From contig JADJSA010000001.1 of NCBI GenBank assembly GCA_016711925.1, positions 620,001-684,000 of the forward strand: a DNA stretch of 64,000 bases, read 5' to 3'. The stretch is from Candidatus Methylophosphatis haderslevensis (GTDB taxonomy: Bacteria; Pseudomonadota; Gammaproteobacteria; Burkholderiales; Rhodocyclaceae). A program made the position numbers and the translations under genes. This document shows, in pieces, positions 8,695-17,193 of this stretch; the stretch's first letter is position 1, and every line of letters starts with the position of its first letter. The notes under the pieces were generated by a model that saw only the letters and a list, made by a program, of their open reading frames with translations, made no database searches and was not told the origin of the DNA.

Positions 8695-9624
8695 TCAACC
8701 GACTGAAACCACAGCCTTGTCAATCGACGGCAGATCCAGCAACGGCAGCCCCTCGAGTTGTTTGTCGATTCGTTTGGTAAGTGGCGACAACATATGAACC
8801 GGTCCACACTCCATGACCTTTGTGCAGCCCATCTTGGCAATCGACTGGACTGTTTCGATCCATCGCACTGGTGAGTATGCCTGACGTACCAGGGCATCTC
8901 TGATCTGATCCGGCTCGGTGTAAGGCTGCACATCGGCGTTGTGGAGAACGGGAATATCCGGCCGCCGCAAATGCAGCGATTCGAGGCGATGCTTCAGCTT
9001 CTCTCCAGCGGGTTTCATCAGGCTGCAATGAAACGGCGCCGAGACATGAAGCATCACGGCGCGCTTCGCGCCCATCTCCTTGGCGATTGCAACCGCGCGT
9101 TCAACCGCTGCAGTATGCCCCGCAATGACGATCTGGCCGGGCGCATTGAGGTTGGCGCAGGAGACAACCTGCACTTGGGCCGCCTGTTCGCAAGCGGCCC
9201 TCGCTTCGGGCTCCTCCAATCCGAGCAGAGCCGCCATCGCCCCCTCGCCCAACGGAACCGCCATCTGCATTGCCTCAGCGCGCAGACGCACGAGGCCGAC
9301 GGAATCGGAAAAATCCACAACTCCTGCCGCTACAAGCGCAGAGTATTCGCCAAGGCTATGCCCGGCCATCACCGTCGGCACGCCTCCGCCGCGCTGGCGC
9401 CACAGTCGATAGACGGCAACGCCAGCCGTCAGCATGATCGGCTGGGTATTGACAGTCTGGGCGAGAACCTCTGCGGGGCCGGTCGCGACCATGTTCCAAA
9501 GATCGAGGTCCAGCGCCGCAGATGCCTCGTCGAAGGTCCGGCGCACGACGGCCTCCTCGCAATATGCCTTCATCATGCCTACGGATTGATGCCCCTGCCC
9601 GGGAAAGACCAACGCAAATTTCAT
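8695..9624 (-). CDS. fabD: Malonyl-CoA:ACP transacylase
   Basis: Transfers malonyl from CoA to acyl carrier protein. The open frame runs well upstream, but ATG at 9624 gives the canonical N-terminus MKFALVFPGQGHQSVGM and 309 aa, the usual length. The active-site Ser is in AGHSLGEYSAL and the His in VSAPFHCSLM. It lies 20 bases after fabH. Confidence 0.97.
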   Translation of the reverse strand: MKFALVFPGQGHQSVGMMKAYCEEAVVRRTFDEASAALDLDLWNMVATGPAEVLAQTVNTQPIMLTAGVAVYRLWRQRGGGVPTVMAGHSLGEYSALVAAGVVDFSDSVGLVRLRAEAMQMAVPLGEGAMAALLGLEEPEARAACEQAAQVQVVSCANLNAPGQIVIAGHTAAVERAVAIAKEMGAKRAVMLHVSAPFHCSLMKPAGEKLKHRLESLHLRRPDIPVLHNADVQPYTEPDQIRDALVRQAYSPVRWIETVQSIAKMGCTKVMECGPVHMLSPLTKRIDKQLEGLPLLDLPSIDKAVVSVG

Positions 9625-9644
9625 CAACGTGTCGCTCGCGAAAA

Positions 9645-10613
9645 TTAGAATTCGACCAGAACAGCGCCCCAGGTGAAACCGCCGCCAACGCCTTCGAGCA
9701 GCACCTTGTGCCCCGGACGAATGCGCCCATCCCTCGCTGCAAGGTCCAGAGCCAGCGGCACCGATGCGGCCGACGTGTTGCCGTGCTTGTCCACGGTAAC
9801 AATTACCTTCTCCATCGGAATGCCGACGCGACGCGCGGTCGCTTGCAGGATACGGATATTCGCCTGATGAGGAATGACCCAATCAATATCCGCAATCCCG
9901 ATCCCGGCCAGTTCCGCTGCCTCCACCGCAACGTCGCCCAACACCCTAACGGCAAACTTGAACACCGCCTGCCCGTCCATTTGCAGAAACGGCGACCCCG
10001 TGACGCGACCGCTACTTACTTGCCCCGGCACGGACAGTATATTGTTATGGCTGCCATCGGCATGGAGCGCACTCGAAAGCACTCCGCCCGACAAGTCCGA
10101 TGCGGCAAGTATGACCGCGCCCGCCCCGTCGCCAAACAGCACGCAGGTGCCACGATCTTTCCAGTCAAGAATCCGCGAGAAAACCTCGGCGCCAACCACC
10201 AGGGCGCAACGATGCGACCCCGAGCGGATGAACTTCTCGGCCGTAGCCAGTGCATAGACAAAACCCGTGCACACAGCCTGAACGTCAAACGCCGCGCCGC
10301 CGTTACGAATACCGAGCTTGTCCTGCAATAATGCCGCCGTGCTGGGAAATATAACGTCCGGCGTCGAAGTTGCCACGATGATCAGGTCGACCGTCGCGGA
10401 GTCGATTCCGGCCGAAGCGATCGCCTGGCGACTCGCCTCAAGCGCAAGGTCGCTGGACCCGATGCCTTTGGCAGCAAAATGCCGAAATCGAATTCCCGTT
10501 CTATCGGCAATCCATTCGTCCGAGGTCTCGATTCCGCGAGATGCCAAGTCACTATTTGACACAGGGTCGCCCGGCAGATGGCTTCCGGTTCCGACAATTC
10601 TTGCATAGATCAT
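9645..10613 (-). CDS. fabH: 3-oxoacyl-ACP synthase III (KAS III)
   Basis: Starts fatty-acid synthesis by condensing acetyl-CoA with malonyl-ACP. 322 aa, with the active-site Cys in DVQAVCTGFVYAL (about residue 115), His in VIPHQANIRI and Asn in KHGNTSAASVP. The ATG overlaps the plsX stop as ATGA, so the two genes are coupled. Confidence 0.97.
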   Translation of the reverse strand: MIYARIVGTGSHLPGDPVSNSDLASRGIETSDEWIADRTGIRFRHFAAKGIGSSDLALEASRQAIASAGIDSATVDLIIVATSTPDVIFPSTAALLQDKLGIRNGGAAFDVQAVCTGFVYALATAEKFIRSGSHRCALVVGAEVFSRILDWKDRGTCVLFGDGAGAVILAASDLSGGVLSSALHADGSHNNILSVPGQVSSGRVTGSPFLQMDGQAVFKFAVRVLGDVAVEAAELAGIGIADIDWVIPHQANIRILQATARRVGIPMEKVIVTVDKHGNTSAASVPLALDLAARDGRIRPGHKVLLEGVGGGFTWGAVLVEF

Positions 10614-11626
10614 GCGGCGGCTTCCTGCTTCTGACCCAGCTGCGCCTCGATGCGCTTGAGCACACCGTTGCGCACTTCCTCGGCAGCCCGATGCAACGCC
10701 TTCTCGAACGCGTAGGCATCGGCCGACCCATGGCTTTTGAGCACAATGCCGCGCAGGCCGAGCAGGCTGGCGCCGTTGTAACGACGATGATCGACGCGAC
10801 GCTTGAACGCCTTGAGCGCCGGCATGGCGACCATCGCCCCAAGCTTGGCTACCCAGTTGCGCGAGAGTTCCTCCCGAAGGAAACTACCGAGCATTTGCGC
10901 GAGTCCTTCCGAAGCCTTCAGGGTGACGTTTCCCACGAATCCGTCGCACACCACCACGTCAGTGGTTCCTTTGAAAATGTCGTCACCCTCGACATTCCCG
11001 AAAAAATTCAGGCCACTCGATCTCAGCAAATCGCCGGCCCGCTTGACCACGTCGTTCCCTTTGATGTCTTCTTCGCCGATATTGAGCAGCCCGACGCTGG
11101 GGCGTTCCTTATGCTCAACCGCAGCGCAAAGCATCGCGCCCATCACACCGAACTGGCAAAGGTGCTCGGGACCGCAGTCCACGTTTGCGCCTAGATCGAG
11201 CACGTAGGTCTCACCCTTCATGGTCGGAAGGACAGAGCAAATCGCCGGACGATCGATACCGGGCAATGTCTTGAGCACAAACCGCGAGATCGCCATCAGC
11301 GCTCCCGTGTTCCCGGCGGATACCGCGGCATCCGCTTCGCCCGATTTGACCAGGTCAATCGCGACGCGCATCGACGAATCTTTCTTGCCGCGCAACGCTA
11401 AGGCAAGAGGATCATCCATCTCGACCACCTCGGAAGCGCCGCGAATCCGCAATCGCGTGCCGAATTCGCGCGCAGCCTCCTTCATCAACGGGCCGAGCGC
11501 GTCCGTGCGCCCGACCGCGATCACCGCGGCATCACGTTCGTGGCGCAGGAAGCTGAAGGCAGCAGGAAGAGTTACCGCCGGGCCATAGTCGCCGCCCATG
11601 CAGTCAATCGCGATTTTGACTTCCAT
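10610..11626 (-). CDS. plsX: Phosphate acyltransferase PlsX
   Basis: Converts acyl-ACP to acyl-phosphate for phospholipid synthesis and works at the membrane surface. 338 aa, starting MEVKIAIDCMGGDYGP, with the family signature segments VSAGNTGALMA and DLGANVDC. The order rpmF-plsX-fabH is widely conserved and ties membrane lipid supply to ribosomal protein output. Confidence 0.97.
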   Translation of the reverse strand: MEVKIAIDCMGGDYGPAVTLPAAFSFLRHERDAAVIAVGRTDALGPLMKEAAREFGTRLRIRGASEVVEMDDPLALALRGKKDSSMRVAIDLVKSGEADAAVSAGNTGALMAISRFVLKTLPGIDRPAICSVLPTMKGETYVLDLGANVDCGPEHLCQFGVMGAMLCAAVEHKERPSVGLLNIGEEDIKGNDVVKRAGDLLRSSGLNFFGNVEGDDIFKGTTDVVVCDGFVGNVTLKASEGLAQMLGSFLREELSRNWVAKLGAMVAMPALKAFKRRVDHRRYNGASLLGLRGIVLKSHGSADAYAFEKALHRAAEEVRNGVLKRIEAQLGQKQEAAA

Positions 11627-11716
11627 CTACGCTGGGGATTGGTGCGCAGCAGGATCCGAATAGACTCTAAGCGGACGCCGGTTCATGCCTGGTCGACTGC
11701 TACCGAAATCACCGCC

Positions 11717-11896
11717 CTATTCGTCCTTGGTCTTGAGAACCTTCTTGCCGCGATAATAGCCGGAAGGCGAAACATGGTGGCGAAGGTGCGTTTCTCCGGT
11801 AGTCGCTTCGACAGCGAGCGGCGGATTGGCCAGAAAATCGTGGGCTCGATGCATGCCGCGCTTGGACGGGGATTTTTTGTTTTGCTGTACTGCCAT
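11717..11896 (-). CDS. rpmF: 50S ribosomal protein L32
   Basis: Basic 59-aa large-subunit protein beginning MAVQQNKKSPSKRGMHR. The start at 11896 is preferred over the GTG two codons upstream because AAGGAG lies 8 bases before it and L32 proteins begin MAVQ. The zinc-binding Cys pairs of some L32 forms are absent, as usual in the Cys-less type. It is co-directional with yceD and plsX. Confidence 0.97.
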   Translation of the reverse strand: MAVQQNKKSPSKRGMHRAHDFLANPPLAVEATTGETHLRHHVSPSGYYRGKKVLKTKDE

Positions 11897-11936
11897 GATC
11901 ACTACTCCTTGACGTTCTTTCTATGCGCCAACGCAA

Positions 11937-12431
11937 TCAATGCTGGCGCTTCAACTTTTTCAACACCTCGAAAGGCGAAATCTCGAGCTGCTCCGGTGCC
12001 GACCGGGGAAGCCGGCAAGCCTGATGTCGCGGAGCAAGCGGCAGTCCAAGCAACACTTCGTCCTCCACGACTTGCGCCAGATCCAGTTGCTCTCCGACAG
12101 GCAGCGCGTCGAACGCATCCTCCAAAAATTCTTCATCCGGCAACTCGGCGCCCGCCGGCCACAACTGGAAGAGAACATCGTGCCCGACGATGTGCTCGAC
12201 TGGATCGAGACAACGCTGACATGTCAGCCAAACCAAACCGGAAATCTTGACATGCACGTAGGCCCGGTTGTCCTCACCAACGGAACCGGCCGCATGAACA
12301 TCCAACACGCCGCCGCATTGCGCAACCATACCGGACAGGCGAGGCATATCCGCCACTTCCAAGGCCCCATCACGATGTCCTGAAGTTCGGGCGAACGCCC
12401 ATGGATCAATAAGCCAAGCGTCACGGGACAT
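11937..12431 (-). CDS. yceD: YceD/DUF177 family protein (23S rRNA accumulation protein)
   Basis: 164-aa protein of the YceD family, known in E. coli for an effect on 23S rRNA accumulation. A CxxC pair (TCQRCL, about residue 73) and the acidic stretch with DEEFLEDAFDALPVGEQLDL are family hallmarks. It is the first gene of the yceD-rpmF-plsX-fab operon. A good sigma-70 promoter lies so close that the ATG at 12431 would be almost at the transcript start. Confidence 0.88.
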   Translation of the reverse strand: MSRDAWLIDPWAFARTSGHRDGALEVADMPRLSGMVAQCGGVLDVHAAGSVGEDNRAYVHVKISGLVWLTCQRCLDPVEHIVGHDVLFQLWPAGAELPDEEFLEDAFDALPVGEQLDLAQVVEDEVLLGLPLAPRHQACRLPRSAPEQLEISPFEVLKKLKRQH

Positions 12432-12440
12432 AAACGGCCG

Positions 12441-12470
12441 ATGGTATCATCGCCGGAATTCCCCTGTCAA
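12441..12470 (-). promoter_or_regulatory. Sigma-70-type promoter of the yceD-rpmF-plsX-fab operon
   Basis: On the minus strand a perfect TTGACA (12470-12465), an 18-base spacer and TACCAT (12446-12441) form a good housekeeping promoter. The expected transcript start is near 12434, within a few bases of the yceD ATG at 12431. That implies a near-leaderless message or a later yceD start. Confidence 0.6.
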
Positions 12471-12525
12471 AAGTTAGACTGCCGCGCGCGGTCCCTACCG
12501 AGCAAGGTTGTCCACGCTACCGATC

Positions 12526-13137
12526 ATGGCTCAACACTCCTTGGCCCCGGACACAAAGCGGCGCCAAATCGTCCTTGCATCGACGTCCCCATTTCGCCGC
12601 CAATTGCTTGCGCGCCTGCAGATTCCGTTCGACATCGCAGACCCCGGAACAATCGAGGCGCCAGTTCCTGGCGAACTCCCGCAAGACACCGCTGTACGCT
12701 TGGCAATTGCCAAGGCGCACGCCATCGCGGGCAGGTTTCCCGACGCGCTGATAGTCGGCAGCGACCAGGTCGCCTTTGCGGTGGGACAGTATTTTGGCAA
12801 ACCGGGAGATCGCCGACGCGCCGTCTCTCAACTGGCCGAAATGAGCGGAAGAGAAATCATTTTTCACACCGCGGTGGCCGTGCTTGATTCGGCCACCGGA
12901 AGCACTCAGTCAGCGTGCGTGCCGACAGAAGTCCGCTTCCGCCATCTCTCCGGCGACGAGATCGAACGCTACGTCGATGCCGATCAGCCCTTCAATTGCG
13001 CGGGCAGCGCCAAGGCCGAGTCACTGGGGATTGCCTTGCTCGAGCATGTGCGCGGAGACGATCCCACAGCGCTGATCGGACTCCCGCTGATCGCGCTGTG
13101 CGCAATGCTGCGCCATCAGGGAGTGCCGCTTCCCTGA
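12526..13137 (+). CDS. yceF: Maf/YceF-type nucleotide pyrophosphatase (7-methyl-GTP pyrophosphatase)
   Basis: House-cleaning enzyme that hydrolyses modified nucleotides; the YceF subgroup acts on 7-methyl-GTP. The product (about 203 aa from ATG 12526) has the N-terminal LASTSPFRRQLL phosphate-binding segment and GSDQVAF, the SDQV form that marks YceF rather than the ADTVV of the dTTP/UTP subgroup. An upstream TTG at 12508 would add six residues. It is divergent from yceD, as in many proteobacteria. Confidence 0.9.
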   Translation: MAQHSLAPDTKRRQIVLASTSPFRRQLLARLQIPFDIADPGTIEAPVPGELPQDTAVRLAIAKAHAIAGRFPDALIVGSDQVAFAVGQYFGKPGDRRRAVSQLAEMSGREIIFHTAVAVLDSATGSTQSACVPTEVRFRHLSGDEIERYVDADQPFNCAGSAKAESLGIALLEHVRGDDPTALIGLPLIALCAMLRHQGVPLP

Positions 13138-13153
13138 CCGGCGCCGACCGACC

Positions 13154-13903
13154 GTGACAGCCGGAACCCTTTACCTGATCCCGGCCTCCCTTGCGCCAAT
13201 TGCTTGGGAAAGCTACCTGCCGCCGGACGTGCGCGCCCGCTGCTTCGCCCTGGAATACCTGATCGTCGAAAACGCCAAGGCAGCGCGAAGCGAACTCCGG
13301 CACGTCGGTTTCCACAGGCCGATCCGCGACGTACGGATTGAATCGCTGCCGGAAAGACCAACGAATGACGATCTTGACCGACTCCTGCAGCCGGTGGTCG
13401 AAGGTCGCGATGGCGGTCTTATGTCCGATGCGGGTTGCCCCGCGGTTGCGGATCCGGGTGCGCAACTCGTTCGGGCTGCGCACGGCAGGGGTTTGCGCGT
13501 CGTTCCCCTGGTCGGACCCTCATCGATACTCCTGGCCTTGATGGCCTCCGGCCTCAACGGGCAGTCTTTCTCGTTTCTCGGCTATTTGCCCATTGCCGAT
13601 GCGGCCCGCGAAGACGCCATTCGCCGCTTGGAACGAGAATCGCGCGAACGACATCGCACGCAGATCTTCATTGAGACCCCGTACCGCAACCAACGCCTGT
13701 TTGCTTCGCTCGTCGCCACCTGCCTAACCGACACGCTGCTTTGCGTCGCAACCGACATCACCGCATCAACCGAGTCGATCGTTACCCGCCCGATCGCCCT
13801 GTGGCGTCCCGCGCCGCCGCCCGCAATCGACAAACGGCCGACCGTATTCCTGGTTCAGGCGGCGGACTCAGCGCAGCCGCATCTGCGACAAGAAGTTAAG
13901 TAG
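13154..13903 (+). CDS. Tetrapyrrole-methylase-fold SAM-dependent methyltransferase (RsmI paralogue)
   Basis: 249-aa protein of the tetrapyrrole (corrin/porphyrin) methylase superfamily. GGLMSDAGCPAVADPGAQLV and PLVGPSSILLALMASGL match the SAM-binding loops of RsmI, the 16S rRNA 2'-O-methyltransferase. FIETPYRNQRL is another RsmI-like segment. Length is shorter than RsmI (about 285 aa), so this looks like the RsmI paralogue often found beside maf in betaproteobacteria; its substrate is unknown. GTG start 16 bases after maf. The 3' end overlaps the convergent peptidase gene by 36 bases. Confidence 0.85.
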   Translation: MTAGTLYLIPASLAPIAWESYLPPDVRARCFALEYLIVENAKAARSELRHVGFHRPIRDVRIESLPERPTNDDLDRLLQPVVEGRDGGLMSDAGCPAVADPGAQLVRAAHGRGLRVVPLVGPSSILLALMASGLNGQSFSFLGYLPIADAAREDAIRRLERESRERHRTQIFIETPYRNQRLFASLVATCLTDTLLCVATDITASTESIVTRPIALWRPAPPPAIDKRPTVFLVQAADSAQPHLRQEVK

Positions 13904-14818
13904 GGTTTCGCCGGAAGAGGCGCCGAGTTGCCTGGCGAAGCGTTCGGCAAAGTTGGTTTTCTGCGTGTAGTCACGCACGTCCTCGGCTTTGATTACCTCG
14001 CGGGCCACGAAGTCCACGCTGCCCAGAGAATCGGCGAGACCGTTGGCGACGCTCTGCTCACCAGTCCACATCAACCCCGAAAACATGTCGCCGGTTTCCT
14101 TGAGCCGGTTCCCGCGACCTTTGCGCACGACTTCGATGAACTGCTTGTGCACGTCCGCCAGCAACGATTTCGCGTGTTCCAGGTGCCGCGGCTCCTGGGG
14201 CGAAAACGGATCCAGGAAGCCCTTGTTCTCGCCGGCAGTCAGCAAACGGCGCTCGACGCCCAGTTTGTCCATGGTGCCAGTAAAGCCGAAGCCTTCCATC
14301 AACACGCCGATCGACCCGACGATCGAAGCCTTGTCGACGAATATCTTGTCGGCTGCCGCCGCGACGTAATAACCGCCGGAGGCACAGATGTCCTCGACCA
14401 CCGCGTAGATCGGCGTGCTCGGATACTTGGCACGCAAACGGCGGATTTCGTCATTGATCAAGCCCGCCTGCACCGGACTGCCGCCCGGGCTGTTGATCAG
14501 CAGCACGACCCCCTGGGCGCCCTTGGCTTCGAAGGCCGACTGCAGCGCAAGGTTAATGTTCTCGGCGCTCGCCTCGCCTTTCGGACCGATCACGCCATGC
14601 AGCTGGACAAGCGCTGTATGCTTGCCGTCAGTCAGCTTGCTCGGCGTGCCGCCCCCGATACCACTCAACATCCAAAGGATCACGCCGACATAAATGAACG
14701 CCAGCAGACGGAAGAAAATGCCCCAGCGCCGTTTGCGCCTTTGCTCGACCAGTGCGTCCGTCGCAAGCCGTTCAAGCACCCGGCGCTCCCAATTCGGTTC
14801 GTTGTTGCCTTCTGTCAT
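13868..14818 (-). CDS. sppA: S49-family signal peptide peptidase (SppA-like)
   Basis: Membrane-anchored serine protease of the S49 family that digests leftover signal peptides. The 316-aa length is the short, single-domain type. One N-terminal transmembrane helix (about residues 32-54) is followed by the protease domain, with INSPGGSP, the nucleophile Ser in CASGGYYVA and the general-base Lys in TAGENKGF. The start overlaps the upstream Rieske gene's stop by ATGA. Confidence 0.93.
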   Translation of the reverse strand: MTEGNNEPNWERRVLERLATDALVEQRRKRRWGIFFRLLAFIYVGVILWMLSGIGGGTPSKLTDGKHTALVQLHGVIGPKGEASAENINLALQSAFEAKGAQGVVLLINSPGGSPVQAGLINDEIRRLRAKYPSTPIYAVVEDICASGGYYVAAAADKIFVDKASIVGSIGVLMEGFGFTGTMDKLGVERRLLTAGENKGFLDPFSPQEPRHLEHAKSLLADVHKQFIEVVRKGRGNRLKETGDMFSGLMWTGEQSVANGLADSLGSVDFVAREVIKAEDVRDYTQKTNFAERFARQLGASSGETLLNFLSQMRLR

Positions 14819-15165
14819 TCAGTAACGCCTTCCAGGAAAATCGCTCCATCCCGTTCCCGGACCGCGATCGCGGTCAGGTTCGCCCCTTTGCACGGGCCGG
14901 CCACGCAATACCCGCTATCCGGTTCATACAGCGCCCCGTGAGTAGAGCAAATCAAGTATAACCGCGCCGAGTCGAAGAACTGACCGTTCTCCCAGTCGAG
15001 TTCGACCGAAACATGCGCGCATCGGTTGAGGAAGGCGTAAGCCCGCCCGTCGTAGCGAACGACGAATGCGGGTACGGCCTCCCCGGCCCGTTTCACTTCG
15101 AACCGAATGCCCGGCCCTCTTTCGACCAGATCGGCGCTCGCACAGATCCGACCCCGACTATCCAT
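14815..15165 (-). CDS. Rieske [2Fe-2S] protein
   Basis: Small ferredoxin-like protein (116 aa) with the Rieske cluster ligands in RCAHVSVELDW (CxH) and ICSTHGALYE (CxxH). No membrane segment or oxygenase domain is present, so it is a soluble electron carrier or small Rieske subunit of unknown partner. It is packed between a HAD phosphatase (8-base overlap) and sppA (4-base overlap) in a rluC-phosphatase-Rieske-sppA string common in betaproteobacteria. Confidence 0.9.
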   Translation of the reverse strand: MDSRGRICASADLVERGPGIRFEVKRAGEAVPAFVVRYDGRAYAFLNRCAHVSVELDWENGQFFDSARLYLICSTHGALYEPDSGYCVAGPCKGANLTAIAVRERDGAIFLEGVTE

Positions 15166-15814
15166 TGAGTCTTAGCCAGTGCGCCAGCTCGGCGGTCGAA
15201 CTGGCCAATGCCACCGGATATTCTGCCTGCAGAAGTTCGGCGGGGTGGGCGCCGAAGCCCACCGCCAGTGCGGCCACGCCGGCGTTGCGCGCCATTTGAA
15301 GATCGTGCGTGGTATCGCCGATCATCAGGGTTCGCCCGGGCTCAGCAACCAACGCTTCCATCAGTTCCAGAAGCATCTCCGGGTGCGGCTTCGAGTGACA
15401 CTCGTCGGCGCAACGGGTCGCATGAAACCATTGCCCGAGCCCGCTGTGCGCCAAGGCCCGGTCCAGCCCCAATCTGCTCTTTCCGGTGGCAATCGCCAGC
15501 GTATGGCCCCGCGAATGCAGTTCCGCAAGCAATTCGGCCGTTCCGTCAAACAGAGCCAGATCATGATCCCGCGAAAGGTAATGGTAGCGATAGCGTTCGG
15601 CCAGCTCACGATAGCGCGCCGGCGGTAGCGACGGAATGGCGGTCGCCAGGGCGTCCACCAGGCCAAGCCCGATCACCTGCCGGGCACCGGCATCGTCAGG
15701 TTCGGCTACGCCGAGATCGCGACAGGCCAACTGAATGGCGAGCACTATCGCCGCCGCTGAATCCAGCAATGTGCCGTCCCAGTCGAAGACGATCAGATCA
15801 AACCGGCGTGGCAT
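15158..15814 (-). CDS. gph: HAD-superfamily phosphatase, phosphoglycolate-phosphatase-like
   Basis: 218-aa HAD hydrolase with motif I FDWDGTLLDS at residues 9-18, the ATGKSRLGLDRAL motif III region and the GDTTHDLQMA motif IV. The alpha-helical cap between motifs fits the Gph/phosphoglycolate phosphatase group, but substrate cannot be told from sequence. It follows rluC with a 17-base overlap. Confidence 0.85.
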   Translation of the reverse strand: MPRRFDLIVFDWDGTLLDSAAAIVLAIQLACRDLGVAEPDDAGARQVIGLGLVDALATAIPSLPPARYRELAERYRYHYLSRDHDLALFDGTAELLAELHSRGHTLAIATGKSRLGLDRALAHSGLGQWFHATRCADECHSKPHPEMLLELMEALVAEPGRTLMIGDTTHDLQMARNAGVAALAVGFGAHPAELLQAEYPVALASSTAELAHWLRLNG

Positions 15815-16781
15815 CGGTCGCCTCGAAATCGACGCGCTGGTCGAGATTCAGCCGCGCAACGAAGTCACTCAGGTCACCGGGCAGCGGGGCCGAAAGCACC
15901 AGCGGCTGGCGCGAAACGGGATGTGCCAACTTCAGCAGCGCGGCGTGCAGGAACATGCGTTTAAGGCCCGCCTTTGCGAGATCTTTGTTCAAACCGAAGT
16001 CGCCGTACTTGTCGTCGCCCGCCAGCGGAAAGCCAAGATGCGCAAGATGTACTCGGATCTGGTGGGTCCGCCCGGTCTTCAGTTCCACCTCCAGCAGGCT
16101 GAACGTCTCCCAACGGCGCAACAGGTGAACGATCGAATGGGCCGGTTTGCCGTCGCGATCCACCGAAACCCTGCGCTCGCCTTCGTCCGTCAAGTATTTG
16201 GTCAGCGGTAGCTTGACGTGTTGCAGCGGATTCGACCAGCGCCCCCTAACCAGGGTCAAATAGGTTTTGTGCATCGCGCCAGCGCGGAACATGTCGTGCA
16301 GTGCGGTCAGCGCGGTGCGCGTCTTGGCAATCAAGAGCAGACCGGATGTTTCGCGGTCCAGCCGGTGCGCAAGTTCCAGCAGCCGGGCTTCGGGGCGCTG
16401 CCGCCGCAGTTGTTCGATCACGCCGAAACTCACGCCGCTGCCGCCATGAACGGCGGTACCGGCCGGCTTGTCGATCGCGACCAGCGAATCGTCCTCGTAG
16501 ACGACTGGAAACAGTGTGCCGAACGGTACGCCGGGCGCACCGGAATGGGGTTCCGCAATGCGGACCGGCGGAATCCGGATCTCGTCGCCGAGCAGCAGGC
16601 GGTAGGCCGGATCGATGCGTTTTCCGTTGGCTCGTACCTGGCCACTGCGCAGGATCTGGTAGACGTGGCTCTTCGGTACCCCCTTGCAAATGCGAAGGAG
16701 AAAGTTATCGATGCGCTGCCCAGCATGTTCCTCGCCGATAACTTCGCGCTTAACCAGAAGGGCTTTGCTTAACATCTTCAT
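15798..16781 (-). CDS. rluC: 23S rRNA pseudouridine synthase RluC
   Basis: Makes pseudouridines in 23S rRNA (E. coli sites 955, 2504 and 2580). ATG at 16781 gives 327 aa. An S4 RNA-binding domain (about residues 15-75, with RSGQVRANGKRI) precedes the RluA-type catalytic domain with the essential Asp in AHRLDRETSGLLL. It is divergent from rne, the typical proteobacterial neighbourhood, and this context favours RluC over RluD. Confidence 0.94.
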   Translation of the reverse strand: MKMLSKALLVKREVIGEEHAGQRIDNFLLRICKGVPKSHVYQILRSGQVRANGKRIDPAYRLLLGDEIRIPPVRIAEPHSGAPGVPFGTLFPVVYEDDSLVAIDKPAGTAVHGGSGVSFGVIEQLRRQRPEARLLELAHRLDRETSGLLLIAKTRTALTALHDMFRAGAMHKTYLTLVRGRWSNPLQHVKLPLTKYLTDEGERRVSVDRDGKPAHSIVHLLRRWETFSLLEVELKTGRTHQIRVHLAHLGFPLAGDDKYGDFGLNKDLAKAGLKRMFLHAALLKLAHPVSRQPLVLSAPLPGDLSDFVARLNLDQRVDFEATDATPV

Positions 16782-16900
16782 TCTGAAATATACTCGCCGA
16801 TGGAACGGCCCGCTCAGACCGTCCTTCGGGCACCGATCGGAACGCTTGGTGCAGGGAGGCGGAAACGAGCCGGAAGCAACTGGCTCGCGGCATTCCTCGG

Positions 16901-16931
16901 TTGACACAGAAACTCGTTAGACACGTAGTAT
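16901..16931 (+). promoter_or_regulatory. Candidate sigma-70 promoter for rne
   Basis: A perfect TTGACA at 16901-16906 is followed after 19 bases by TAGTAT at 16926-16931. The spacer is longer than the ideal 17 bases. If used, it starts an rne transcript with a leader of about 255 bases. Confidence 0.5.
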
Positions 16932-16937
16932 CCGGTT

Positions 16938-17193
16938 ATCTCGCGGTTTCAAAGTCGCGATCTTAGTTCAATTCACCAGCTTTTCTTTACTTGACGCGCG
17001 TTGCTGACACGCTGATCGCTTGATCCTGAAGGCTGGCAGCCGCAATGTCCGCTTCAGGATTCGCCTAGGACAAACCTCTGATTTAGTTTGCGAAACAGAC
17101 GTCTGATGACCCTTACCCGACCAAACTAATTCCCGTCTTACGGACGGATGCGCGGTTTGTCCCCGCCGAGGTAGCGCGCGGGAGACCAAAACA
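16938..17193 (+). promoter_or_regulatory. Long 5' leader of rne
   Basis: About 255 bases with no convincing ORF lie between the candidate promoter and the rne start. In E. coli the rne leader is also long, and RNase E cleaves it to control its own level. The length and position here suggest a similar autoregulatory leader, but no homologous hairpins could be verified by eye. Confidence 0.4.
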
